A stretch of 64,000 nucleotides of DNA from Styela clava (taxonomy: Eukaryota > Chordata > Ascidiacea > Stolidobranchia > Styelidae), in NCBI RefSeq assembly GCF_964204865.1, contig NC_135258.1, positions 9,043,001 to 9,107,000 on the forward strand. The letters are read 5' to 3'. The position numbers were made by a program, and so were the translations under genes. The notes under the pieces are model-generated. The model did not search any database. It was not told the origin of the DNA and saw only the letters and a program-made list of their open reading frames with translations. Numbering within the stretch: the first letter of the stretch is position 1; the number at the start of each line of letters is the position of its first letter. Shown here in pieces: positions 10,927 through 22,755 of this stretch.

Positions 10927-11834
10927 CGTCTCTGTGGCCTGGTCGTCAAACACTGACTTCAATTCTAACTGTTTAGTACAGTAATAATTTTACAGTGCAA
11001 AGAAGTACAGCAAAAACGACGAAAAATTTTGAAATTGCTAGAAATTCGAGTTAACATAATCAATAGATATGTTAATGCACCGCCACTTTTTTTTTTAAAT
11101 ATTTGCTACGAACGCTCAAACTTCATCATAATTCCTATATTGAAATGAGCAATAGCCTTTTCAGAAAATGCTCACTGCCGTGTTACAGCCCGTTAAAGTT
11201 ATTATAAAACTTCCAACATAATGGGATGCGATTAAAAATTGATAACAATGACTCAGTGCTTCCGATCGTTCACTAGAATCAGGGTATTTATGAAAATTTA
11301 GTAATACCACGCTCAACTACTGCTGAAATAACGTCACACAATTTTAGACGGAACTCACATTGTTATATCAATGATGAATGATGCAGAGTGGAACTGACTT
11401 TTATTCCAGTCCACGGTGGATACTGTTAAAAAGTACAGCCTATGCATTCTTCGAAAAGAATTTTCTGGTGTCATCTTTATAAAAGTGACAATTCGAATGA
11501 TAATCTATATGTCAATATAAAGTGATAAAATGGCAGTTATTTTAGTGTAAAATATCTGTTATTTCAGTCGAAATTTTTGTCTCGAAGAATGCTGATTTAT
11601 TTTGCAGACTTGTAGTCACAATTCATATTCTTGCTTGCGAACTTAGTAATAATAATAAATGACATTTATAATGAATATTAATTATAAAAAACATATCACC
11701 TTAGGGAAGATGGTATAATATAGGATTTCTGACACACACGTATGTCAAGTTGAAGGAGGTATGAGTACTCCAATACTCGCATTAATACACATTTATTCAG
11801 ATACCTGTCGCGGCGCCATTAGGACAAAATTTAT
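10927..11834. other. Upstream region of the lectin gene, no further gene seen
   Basis: This contains the 5' leader of the minus-strand lectin gene immediately after 10926, then AT-rich sequence. No second gene or complete repeat is supported. A core promoter could not be assigned with confidence. Confidence 0.45.
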
Positions 11835-12172
11835 GGTAGTACAGCGATGGTGTGGCGATACGTCAAATTAATCTGTCTTGGGTATAAGTTCCTATGAAAC
11901 ATATTCATATCTGGGTATTGTTGGAAGAAAAAGAAAATTAGAGGAAGCCTTGAGTTAGACTTTATTAGAGAATCGATTAACGTGATGTGTGGCGTTGCAG
12001 AGAATCCAACATTATTTCCACGTCAGCGCTGTTAATAATGTGATTCAATTTGAAAAATATTCCTTTACTGGTCCAGACATTGCAGCAAAGAAACATACGC
12101 TAGCAGATGGCGTTTCAGGAAAAAGGACTTTCACAGTGAGAGTGACGCGAGTTTGGGAGTGAACGAGTGTGA
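11835..12172 (-). pseudogene. Inverted, deleted copy of the antimicrobial gene 3' end
   Basis: Read on the minus strand, this matches intron 3 (from about 5917), the second half of exon 4 and about 200 bases of 3' flank of the antimicrobial gene (to about 6440), including the coding run around GCTGACGT, the region of the stop codon and an AATAAA. Roughly 110 bases are missing between the intron part and the exon part, which removes the splice acceptor and first half of exon 4. Exons 1-3 were looked for up to 13.3 kb and not found. It is therefore a non-functional fragment left by a duplication with inversion. Confidence 0.7.
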
Positions 12173-13354
12173 AACTTTTTATATCACACAAAAAAATCTC
12201 AAAAATAAAAATTTGCTAATATAAAAAATAATATAAAATTTATATAAATTTATTTTTTGCGATCTATCAATATAAACGTATAATTGGCTAAATACGCCAA
12301 AAAATTATGCTACTGTTTAACAAGAGATGGATGCTCAAATATATCGACAGGAAAGCCAAAACGAGGTAGTACAGGTTTGCAATTTGTCACGAGAGACTAC
12401 TGGTGCCGCGGTTTTTAATTCACGATTTCAACCGCTATAATGTGCACAATTTTTAATTTAGATAACGTAATGGCACACAAACAAACAAATTCCGGAGCCC
12501 AGAAATTTTTTGAAATAAATGAAAGTAATAGCCTTTTAGCGAAAAATACAATCTTTGACCATTGAGAATTTTAAAGCAATTGGACCAGTATAGTTTAAAG
12601 TCGTGTTTTAGTTGTTAGAGATAAAAGAGATATGAGTGAGTTTGTGCAAACAGATTAGGAGAGTTCTATGTCATTGGAGTTAACATGCTATCTTGCCTGC
12701 ATGTTAATCTAGGTCAATTGATATTAGGGCATCGAGTACAGATTGTTTGGTAAACGTCAATGACACTGAATGGACAAAAAGACTGGAAAAGTTTGCAGGT
12801 CAATGTAGATTGATCAAAGATTGTCAGTCGTGAAAGCTAGCAAAGCGACCGAGAGGTAGCCAGTAGTATTGACTGTTTGGCAAGAAAGCTAAATCGTGGT
12901 TTTGTATTTCGACCCTTATATACTGTGAACAATCGAAATATTTGACATGACAATGACATTTTTGATAATCGAATGCAAAAAATACGAGATGTATAAAGCT
13001 GTAAAATTTACAAACTTGCGTTTTTTACCTCTCAAAATCCCGTGTTAAAGTGCTTAATACGGTTTTAAACTTAAGATTATTGTAAACAAACAAAAAACGC
13101 TTATTACAAGTGAAGAAAAACAATTACATTTTATGTACATTTTTAGGTAAATCGAACAATTACTAATTCTGAAATGGCTTTGTTTGATAGGGTCTACGAA
13201 TGCATTTTTATCAGGTTTGTCACATATTTTATAGTTGGCTTTCTTTACGTGGATTTGTTTTATTAAAATTGTGATTGATTTCACGAGCAGCTGTTTTTAA
13301 GCACTGCGGTTTCCTGTTGTTTATGTGTTGTTCATGTTATTGTTTACAATCGCC
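12173..13354. other. Intergenic stretch with a dispersed repeat
   Basis: No gene is supported. Bases 13025-13255 are a diverged relative of 20290-20490: shared landmarks are AACGCTTATTACAAG, GTACATTT, AAATCGAACAAT-like, and ATGCATTTTTAT. Both copies are AT-rich and non-coding. The rest shows nothing recognisable. Confidence 0.45.
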
Positions 13355-14766
13355 ATGGCGGATTTTGATACTCAGGACATACTAGCAGTTGTAAGGGAAA
13401 GCGACCGAAAGGGTGAAAACGATGACGCATTTTTCTTGCACGTCGCAACACCTGGAAAGCCACCATCTGCATTGCATAGGAAAGTGATAGTTCCCTTCCT
13501 GAAGGATCATGGCTGGAGAAAAGTCAGCTATCAGAAAACTGGATTCAGGTATGTATTACTCACTTGCAAATTGATGCAAGTTTACGGGCTGTTTCAGTCA
13601 CATTGATGTATATAGCTGTGGGAAAAGCAGGCTTTTTAAATTGTGCTGGAACAGCATCCTGTTGTTTCCACCATTCACTAAGTTCTAATCTGTTTTCTTC
13701 AAATTCTAGTTAGCAAATTAGGTGAATGCCCCGCCTTTAACTAACATGACATAACCTGATTCAAAAAATACGCCGATACAAAGAAACTACCTCAGGGCAT
13801 TAGTGGCAGGATATTAATAGATGCAGCCATGGTTTCACGACTGAATTTGACATTTTAACAACATCAATAATATTTTAATGCAACAGAAAATTTCATTTTA
13901 TCCGGGGTCGGTCATGTTACCTGATTGGGACTACGTCTGGAATTGAACCTCCGATTTGAATCGTATTTACAAATAGAAAGGGCCATTCCGAGCACATGTT
14001 GAATTTCATCAATTTTTTTGAAAGTATAGTGAAAGTAATTTTTTTTGTATTTTTTTATATCAAAAGACATTGGAATTTTATTGGATTGCATTCATTTCAA
14101 CGAAAAAGTTTTTGATGGTTTATACAAAATGACCTGAAATGTCGAAATTTTGGTATAATTGACATATTTTGTGATGATTCGTGACACAAAGTGTTTGATT
14201 ATGCAAAACAGTTATTTGGTATGAAATAGACGCACTGGGCTTTGTACCCATGTGTTTTTGCGTTGACCGTTCAGTAAATTAGATCTTTGGGTCCCAAATT
14301 CCCAATAGCAGTAAACAGCAGATTTGCTCGATAATACATTTTTTCTAATGGTTTTGTGGCACACAACTTCTCTTCAAAAGGCAAGCAAACTGCGGATACC
14401 TTAATCCTCCACATCCAAACTTTACTGGGCAGTATTTTTAGTAATAAATAATGAACGAATACGTTACGCCATTATTTTATTGTTAACCATTTTAGAGCTC
14501 TTTATTTTCTGCGAAAAGAAAGCGACGAGACAACATACAACAACGGTCGTCAAAACCTGAAACAATTGAATATACACAAATCCAGTCCTTCGAATGCAAC
14601 ACAGCTGCTGGCAATGAATCATCGTTCGGAATTGAAACGTAGAATCGAGGATTACAAACGTCAACATAATTTAAGCTTCCATATTCATCTTATTCTTTCT
14701 CGACCTCTTGATTATGAAGAAGATTTTGCTGAAATTGCAAACAAACACGAAAATAATGGAGTTTAG
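13355..14766 (+). CDS. Unrecognised two-exon gene, 154-residue basic protein
   Basis: Exon 1 is 13355-13548 and exon 2 is 14496-14766, joined in phase 2 (AG|gtatgt ... tttag|A) to complete an Arg codon. The start at 13355 was chosen because its context GCCATGGCG is near-ideal; an upstream in-frame ATG at 13334 is weaker. The protein is soluble, begins MADFDTQDILAVVRESDRKG, has a Gly-Lys-Pro-Pro stretch near residue 35, a segment rich in Lys and Trp near residue 55, and a basic, possibly helical region near residues 105-120 (LKRRIEDYKRQ). There is no signal peptide or membrane segment. AATAAA at 14823 follows the stop by 56 bases. I do not recognise the family; the joined frame, start context and poly(A) signal are the reasons to call it real. 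Confidence 0.62.
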
Positions 14767-14822
14767 ATCTAATAGTTTGTTTGTGGGTGGTTTTGTCGAT
14801 GATATATGGTATGGAGACAATG

Positions 14823-14828
14823 AATAAA
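14823..14828 (+). terminator. Poly(A) signal after the two-exon gene
   Basis: AATAAA, 56 bases downstream of the stop codon at 14764-14766. It supports the gene model that ends there. Confidence 0.5.
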
Positions 14829-16251
14829 TGTCCCTATTGTACACGAACGGTGTTTCATCAATATATGAAAATCGGGAGAACTGTGAACCTATTTTCTTCC
14901 GTACAAGGTTAAAGATCAAATAAAGTAAGGCTTATGGGCGTATTTCGATTTTTTTTTCGGTTCAGAATAGGCATAAAGTTATAAATTGAATAAACAAAAT
15001 TTATCAAGTAATGCCATATTGTTGGAGACGCCCAAACAGAAATTGCTCAAATTGAGTAGATTGACTGTTTAATACTCCAAGACACGGTTTAGTAAATATA
15101 TCAGAATGAGCTTAGAATATTTATTGACATAGAAATTTTGCTTCTTTTCAACCCAACAGTCACGGAAGGGTGTGTTTATAAACGGACTACAAGATCCGCA
15201 TTTTATGCAGTTTTGTCGATTAACGAAATCGCAAATATCTCTCAATATCGATGTTGATTTGTGGTTAATCAACTCATCTAAACAAAATTCTCGATAGCGT
15301 TTGAAATGGTAAATAAACGATGATGTACCACGCCGGCGAACGTAATACTGAAAAATTCGGAAATTTACTAGCTCACTGCATAAGTTACTTGAAATACCCC
15401 TTGTTGTTGCCGAGGTATAAATGTTGTCAGGTAGTTATTGAACGGTTCAGTTTTCCAAAAAATTTACTCTAGATTGCGGCTCTCAAAGTTAATTCAACTC
15501 GTATTCATTCATTTCACTGCTGTTTATGAAATATACCTGGTGTGGCTCGGGAGTGCAATGACTCGACTCGGCTTAGGACTCAGACTTTTAAATTTGCTAG
15601 GAATCGTACTTGACTCATACTCAAATCATCCGTGACTGGCGACTCGACGCTTAGAAATAATACCTAACACTGCCTTTGATAAGACCAACCAAAATAGAAA
15701 ATAGTGCAATATTTGTCTTTTACCTTGTGCTGCTGGGCATGTGTATATGTGCATTACACAAAAGTCGACATAATTTCTATTACTTTGCAATGCATTTGTT
15801 TGATTAGTCATCAAGTCATGAGATCGTATGTTTGCTAAATAGTTCATCAAACCCAAGTAAACGCAGATAGTTATTTCGCTTCTCGGATAGGCCATTTAAA
15901 TTAAATGTAGAAACTCGCTGTTCGGAGGTTAAAGGTACGTTTATTTGTAATCTCTTTGCGCCTATTTTCCAGGGCCAAAATTTATCGAAATATTTCAGTA
16001 TTTGGCAAAGTTTGATTTTACATCAGTTAACTGATTAGCAATCCTTGAAATTCGACCCGGTAACTCGTTTATTAGGTAGCGGACTTTTTGTTGATAAGAA
16101 TTGGAAATTCAACAGTCCAAGACTTTAATTTTACGTTGAAATCTCAGGCAAAATCAAACAAGATTTATTGAATCAGACAGAATTGAAGAAAATCAAAGGT
16201 ATTGTAGCAAAATTGAAAACACGCTACAATCGAAGTCAATATAGCTATAGG
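14829..16251. other. Intergenic stretch, no gene seen
   Basis: AT-rich sequence upstream of transporter gene A. A short patch at 15540-15660 is rich in GACTCG motifs and may be a decayed repeat. No splice-consistent coding frame was found. Confidence 0.4.
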
Positions 16252-19200
16252 ATGATGGATGAATCAACAGATTCGTCAGAAAGCGGTTCAACGTTTACAC
16301 TATCATCGTCCATTATATCGGTATGAAATTTTATACTGACATATTGTAAAAATAGATCAATTCATAGATATAAAAAATTAATGAATAGATAAACTAGTGA
16401 ATGATATATATATATATATAATTCTAGTAATTACTAGAACCTTCAGAGAAAATACTTTTTGGCTCAGCAACACTGATTAAAATTAAAACCACATTCAATC
16501 ACGATCTGAAAGTTAACTTTGTGACCAAATAAAACAAATAAACCAAGTAGAAAAAAATCAATATCGTTAGTCCGATTGAAAAAATTTCAAAATAATATTT
16601 ATTCCAACAAGTTAGTTTAGACTACTAGACTGTACCCAGTTATAATATAGGTCATGACAATTATGTGTTGTTACAGAATGAAGATGAGAAAAAGAAATTT
16701 GGCGTAACGACAGCTGCATTGTTTATTGTTGGAACAATGTGTGGAACTGGAGTTCTGACTATTCCACAAGCCATAGTGAATAGCGGATACATTGGTGAGA
16801 AGTATTCAGTGTTCGTTCAAAAAGTGTTACATAGGTCGTTTTGATCATTATCCCGGGCGGCCAGGTCATCTTCAAAATTCCTCTAAACTACTTTCCACGA
16901 GAGAAGCACTTCTGTTTCGAGTAATACCATTGAAGCGCCGAATACATCGCCCATCTGGTGGTCTGATGGCTATTTAATACAATCTCTATTAACTATCCAT
17001 TTTCCAGTAAGTGATGTTAGTTGGATAAATGATATGAGAATGCACGTACGCGTGCCGTGGGGCACACAATTTAATACCACATCACATACTTTCAACAAAT
17101 TTCAAACTAGCAACAGTGGCAATGCTTGTGATGCTATACACTTACAGAATCACAGAATAGAAGATATAGTAAATTTTATATTACTAAACATACAGTATCA
17201 TAATATTTCACAGGACCTGCCCTTATCATTGTGTGCGGCACAGTGGCTTCATACACAGGAACTCTTCTCAGTGAATGTTGGACCATACTACGAGCTCGAT
17301 ATCCAGAATATGAAAGCGAAAGAATCCCCGACCCATATCCAACCATAGCTCACAGAGCTGGAGGACGATTTGCTGAAGTTGGTACCAGGATCTGTATCGA
17401 TTTTACCATGTTTGGAACAGGTATTTGGCATGTCAAAATAATTCTTTAACAAGCTGTAGGAGAGAACTAGATTGGGAGGAATCAAATTTAGAATGGACTG
17501 GCCAGGGTTTGAGATCTCTATCTTAAAATAGTTACCTTGGGGTCATGCTAAGACTAACTAGCTAACATGTAAATACATTTTTGAAGCGAACCGATTCAAC
17601 CTCAAGGAGTGATCCAATTAAATTCTTGTTATTATGAGGCTTAAATCGAGGAAGCGCAAAATATACAGCATTTATATTTTAGAATAAATAACCGGATAAT
17701 TGCTTAGATTTCACATTACCTGCATGGTTGATGATTGAACTGTTTTTGTTTCCCATTTTCAGAAGTAGTACTCCTTCTTCTGATATCAGGCAATATATCC
17801 AATTTAATTACCAACCTGGGACATGATAGTTTTCCTCTTTGTTATATTGTGATGATCACCACAGGATGTCTGATACCCCTTTCGTGGTTGGGCACACCAA
17901 AGGATTTTTGGCAAGCCGGAATTATTGCCGCGTGCACAAGTATCGGGGCTGCCTTCTTTGTATTCGGTAGTATGATTAAAGTAAGTGACAAAAATTCATA
18001 CTTTCTGGAATGCACACATGACATAATCCATTTATTTCTTTTATTTATTTGTCGTTAATTAACAGGCAACTTCAAATCATCCTCAACCTGAACGTGCAGA
18101 ACCTGAATGGTCAATATTTCTCAGTTCTTTAGGGACAATACTTTTTGCATTCGGAGGTGCTGGTTGCTTTCCAACAATTCAACTTGATATGAAACATCCT
18201 AATAAGTTTTCAACATCTGTGGTAATGGGAATTTCAAGTGAGAATATGTCTTTCTCGTTGAATAAAACTTTGTCAAAGTCGATCGCAAGTATTCCATGGA
18301 ACAACAAATTGAAACTAGAAATAAATTTTGAGACTTGCAAAGAAGATCAGATGAGTTTCTCGATCAGAATTATGCCTACTCATATGCTAGCGCTGCGAAC
18401 CAAAATGTAGCGTTTTTTTAGACGAGCATGCAATAATTCATGATTTGATGACAAAGATTAACAAGTACAATGTTATAAAGTACATAAAATATCAATTTCA
18501 ATTGAAATTATCACAACCAAGTTTTCAAAATCAATTTTAGACTTCAAACGTGGAACATATATATATAACTGGAATATTATATTCAGATAACTCTAACATG
18601 ATACATGGTACATGGCGGCACAATCATCTGGGAAAGTTTAAAAACATAATTAAAACTACTCAGATATACAATATTGTAAATTTGTTGATCAATTATCGAG
18701 TGAAAATCAAAATAATATATTTTTCAGCTGTTATCTCGGTGTATCTTCTTGTCGGAGTCACAGGGCTCGTCGTTCTCGGTGACAACATGAAACCAAATGT
18801 TCTCGATGCTCTTCCTGCCGGGTGGATGTCATACACGGTTAATATTTTAGTGACGTCGCATTTTCTCATGGCTTATCTCATCTTCAACAATCCTGTCAGT
18901 CAAGATATCGAAGGAATCCTCGGGATACCCAACAGTAGGTTTTCTTATTGTTATTTTACATATTAAACAAGTTAGCTTGAGGTAGTCCAGATACAAATAC
19001 CAACCGATATGTCATGAATAAATGGGAAAAAACATTTACTAATCGCGAGAAATGTTGTTACTGAGCTAATTTGTCTGCAATATATTAGTGAGTTCTAATC
19101 AAATAATCGCCACAAATTAGTTACCGGTCGACAACTCAAAGAACGAAACGAATTCTAGTTAAGTTTGAGTTTTATTACTTCACAAATATTTGAGACAATG

Positions 19201-19724
19201 CACTTTTCATTTATTATGCGAGTATCAAAGCTTACAGAACTCGCTTTTAAGTTATTTATTTGTTTACAGAATTTTGTCTCAGAAGAATCTTGTTTCGGAC
19301 AACTTTCGCCGGTGCCGTCTTGTTTGTGGCGTTGTCAGTTCCTCACTTCGACATAATACTTTCATTATTGGGTGGGACTACAATCGTTTTAATTTGTTTC
19401 ATTTTCCCACCGGTATACTATTTGTTGTTATCGAGACAGCGAATTCCTTCCGATGCACACGGTCCCCTACCCTGCCATCTAACACGAGGGAAAGAGTCAG
19501 AAACAAATTCAAACTCTTTAGTTACTCGGTCAGATGATAATACAAAGCATACTGGTTGGATTCAAGTTGATGTTGAATTACACACTAAAGTTATTTTAAT
19601 GGAAATCATAATATTTAGTTTTGTCGGAGGTGCATGTTCAACCTATTTTTCAATTGCCTCCCTTGTTAATGGACAGTCAGGATTTACTGCACCGTGTTAT
19701 ATTAATATTAGTGTTGGACTTTAA
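16252..19724 (+). CDS. Transporter A: AAAP-family amino acid transporter
   Basis: Multi-pass membrane protein of the AAAP/Aa_trans family (the family of SLC32, SLC36 and SLC38), predicted to move amino acids with H+ or Na+; substrate and membrane are not predictable. Exons: 16252-16320, 16677-16794, 17214-17420, 17763-17980, 18066-18237, 18728-18934 and 19270-19724 (481 residues). All introns are GT-AG and phases agree. The N-tail is Ser-rich. Exon 2 carries GTMCGTGVLTIPQAIV, the family's first transmembrane signature. Exon 3 gives membrane segment 2 and a loop with DPYPTIAHRAGG. Exon 4 has GTPKDFWQAG, exon 5 GGAGCFPTIQLDMKHPNKF, exon 6 GDNMKPNVLDALPAGW, and exon 7 segments 9-11. About 11 membrane segments are visible. 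It resembles transporter B most. AATAAA overlaps the stop (19724-19729). Confidence 0.88.
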
Positions 19725-19729
19725 ATAAA
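19724..19729 (+). terminator. Poly(A) signal overlapping the stop of transporter A
   Basis: The last coding bases read CTT TAA ATAAAT, so the hexamer AATAAA shares its first base with the stop codon. If used, the 3' untranslated region would be only about 20 bases. No other AATAAA was noticed within the next 200 bases. Confidence 0.4.
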
Positions 19730-19763
19730 TACTATTTTGCACTTCATAGCCAAAAACAAAGTT

Positions 19764-20279
19764 TTCCATTATTTCTTAATCACTTTATTGACATTCTTCT
19801 TACTGATATTGATCAACAATCGTATGGAACAACGCCAAATGAAACAATACATCTGTGAAAATTATCTTGACGTTTACGAGATAATGAACATAAATGCAAG
19901 GAAATGTGTAAACACATTTCCAATACAGACAACTTGCGTGTTCAGGGATGCTATAAAAAATCAGGATGATTTTCGATGTGTTTTTCTAAAACTTCGGTAG
20001 GCGAATATTTATTTCTTTATTTTCCATTATTTCTTAATCACTTTATTGCCATTCTTCTTACTGATATTGATCAACAATCGTATGGAACAACGCCAAATGA
20101 AACAATACATCTGTGAAAATTATCTTGACGTTTACGAGATAATGATCATAAATGCAAGGAAATGTATAAACACATTTCCAATACAGACAACTTGCGTGTT
20201 CAGGGATGCTATAAAAAATCAGGATGATTTTCGATGTGTTTTTCTAAAACTTCGGTAGGCGAATATTTCAAAATATTGA
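19764..20279 (+). repeat. Tandem duplication, 2 x 258 bp
   Basis: Bases 19764-20021 and 20022-20279 are near-identical direct copies, each starting TTCCATTATTTCTTAATCAC and containing ATCGTATGGAACAACGCC. Only a handful of differences were seen, so the duplication is recent. Each copy contains a 70-odd-codon open frame, but there is no start context or splice support. Position is just 3' of transporter A. Confidence 0.85.
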
Positions 20280-20579
20280 CTGGTACATCTACGTTCAGGT
20301 ATTTTACCTCGAAAATTGTACACAAACATAAAACGCTTATTACAAGCAAAGATAAACGTTTACAGTTTATATATATATACATTTCTAGTAAATCAAACAA
20401 TCACTATTTTTGAAATGCTTATTGTGTGATGTGGGGACTGTAAATGCATTTTTATAAGGTTTGTCAGATATACTATAGTTGCATTTCCTCATATTAAGTT
20501 TTTTTTTAGAAAAATGTATGTACATATAAGTGTACTGGATGATAATGGAATGAATGTAAATTTTGCGCACTAGCTTTTG
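20280..20579. repeat. Dispersed AT-rich repeat (second copy)
   Basis: Bases 20290-20490 are the second copy of the diverged repeat at 13025-13255. Nothing coding is seen. Confidence 0.4.
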
Positions 20580-20960
20580 ATACCCAAGGTATATTGATAT
20601 TCCGCTACACCCAGATAGCCGTGAAAAGTCTACAATTATTACACGATTCAACAAGGTCAAATGGAATGTCGTGCCTTTTGGCCTAATGAATTTCCAAGCT
20701 ACCTTGCAGAGGCTAATTGATGACTTTACAAGAAACCCGACTAAGTATTTGCATATGTCAATGACATGCTTGTTGATAGCAAAACTGAGGCCAAAATTAT
20801 TTGAATCTTTGAATGAGTATTAGTCAGTAGCAGACTCTATTCGGAGTCGATACCTTCATATTTTTAGGTTTCTTAGTTAATAGAAATGGTATTAAACCTA
20901 TGGAGTCCAAAGTTGAAGCTTTTCGAGAATTAATCTTTATGGCCAATTGATTGTTCTACG
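20580..20960 (+). mobile_element. Decayed Ty3/gypsy-type reverse transcriptase fragment
   Basis: Translated in pieces, this stretch shows the order of a Ty3/gypsy retrotransposon reverse transcriptase: a PFGL motif followed by a Q-x-x-L-Q-R-L-I-D-like run, a YVND box in place of YVDD, then an FLG-x-x-V-N-x-x-G-I stretch after about 40 codons. The pieces lie in different frames and are separated by stops, so it is a dead fragment. No long terminal repeats, protease or integrase were found nearby. Confidence 0.7.
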
Positions 20961-22755
20961 AAGGTGAATATTTGATTTCATAATTTGCGCTATTCATAAT
21001 ATGTAAAAACTGACTGATACAAGCCATTTCGATTAGATAGATTTCATTAACACTGAAATAGGGTTAAACTGGCTATTTTTATACTCTTTTGTCAGTAATG
21101 TGACTTTTAAAAGAGGATTCAAATGAATCACACTTTTGAACACTTATAGTATCGTTTATATACCACGGTACGTAAATTAGCTCGCCAATATATTCGTTGA
21201 ACACGTGCATATAATAACTATTTTTTGTGCTAAACAAATTTTTTACTTTTCAAAACCTAAAGATAGCATACTAGACTCATCGCAACAAGCGAATACTAAA
21301 AGCGCTTTTTTATACTTATATTTACCCGACGAGGGATTTTCAAAAATTGCCAACACGACCAATCGCAACATCGCGATAACATGAGAGATTAGTGTAACTC
21401 GGTGTAACGAAGCATATTGGATTCAAATATTAGTTTTAAAAGTCGAAATCAAATTTAAATAGTAATTTCTTTTCTAATCATATTCTTTTCTAATCTGAAA
21501 CTTTAACTTCATCCTATTTCCTTCTTATTTTTTAAATCTCCTCGTCCCATAATGTGTATTTTAATTTGTGGTTTGTGTCATTTTACTATTTTTCAATTTT
21601 TTTTAACTTCATGTATGTGAGGCGACAAATATGTTCAAAACCCCGATCCGATCAAAATCGGCGTAGATATTTAGGGATAAATTAGTTATTTTACCTAATA
21701 TTTATAAAAGTTTATAAAAGGACTAACATTTACTAATTAGAAATTCTTCGAATTGGAATTTAGATCGGCGAAAAACCCTTCTAAATTTGGAAGCAAATGT
21801 CAACCAAAAATATTAGATTGATAATGTACAACACATGTTGATTACTAATCAATAATGGAAAAGGTAGTTCACGAAAGGAGTATCGATTGCTCAATTATTA
21901 CATAATATATTATAACGCATATTATACACGAATATTCTCCGAAGACATATTGATCGCAGCACTAACGTATATAATCAGCTTTGATTTCGTGTCGTCTCGG
22001 TAAGACTCGTCTGGATCGTTGTCGTCTCGCCTCTAACTAACAAATACCTAAATACTAACTAATAATAATAAAAATATAAATATGTCCTATAGTAGGTGTT
22101 TTTGCTCGGTATTTTGACAATAAATTATTTCTCACCTTGTACACGAAGGCTGTATCGTTAATGTATGAAAATCGGAACTAAATGGAATGGCTGGTCAACA
22201 TTGCAAAACAATAACGGGTAAACCTGTCAAATAAACGGAGTTCGATCTGATTACTGCAATCTATTTGTTTGACAAACCATTCGTGCAAGTGTGTTTAAAT
22301 TAAAACCCCGTCATATCGCAAGCAAACCCAGTTATGGTCATAGAGTTTTGACATAGTTTCTTCCAAATTAAACAAACTCAGTCATTTGCTATAGTTCACC
22401 AGGTAATCATCCAGTTGTAGCTCGGTGAAGTAATTACTAAATAATACTGGCATATTGAGCAAAAGTTGTTAGGTCATACTGGTGAAAATGATTTTTACCT
22501 TTTAAGAAGAAACAATATTATCAAGACTTCTGTCTGATTTTATGTGGAGGTATGTTGGATAGCTTAAAATATTTGAAACACGTAAGAGTAGGAAAGGCTG
22601 AGTGTGGTGCAAAAACGAAGAGAAAATACTAGGAATTATTTTTAAATTAATATCTGAGAATTCATACAATTATTGAATTCTTAGGATTCAAGATATGCTG
22701 TTGTCATAGGTTAAAGTATTGTTATCATGTTCTGGAAGCCTAAAGAATAATTGGA
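20961..22755. other. Intergenic stretch, no gene seen
   Basis: AT-rich sequence between the retrotransposon fragment and transporter B. Bases 22120-22180 weakly resemble 14825-14880. No coding exon with splice signals was recognised. Confidence 0.4.

Noticed and set aside
16800-16985. GC-richer patch in intron 2 of transporter A that looks like an exon or SINE
   Set aside because: No consistent splice pair in the transporter frame, no A/B box pair and no second copy in the window.
19190-19537. Alternative frames overlapping exon 7 of transporter A
   Set aside because: Shadow frames; the exon in the transporter frame has correct splice site, phase and family motifs.
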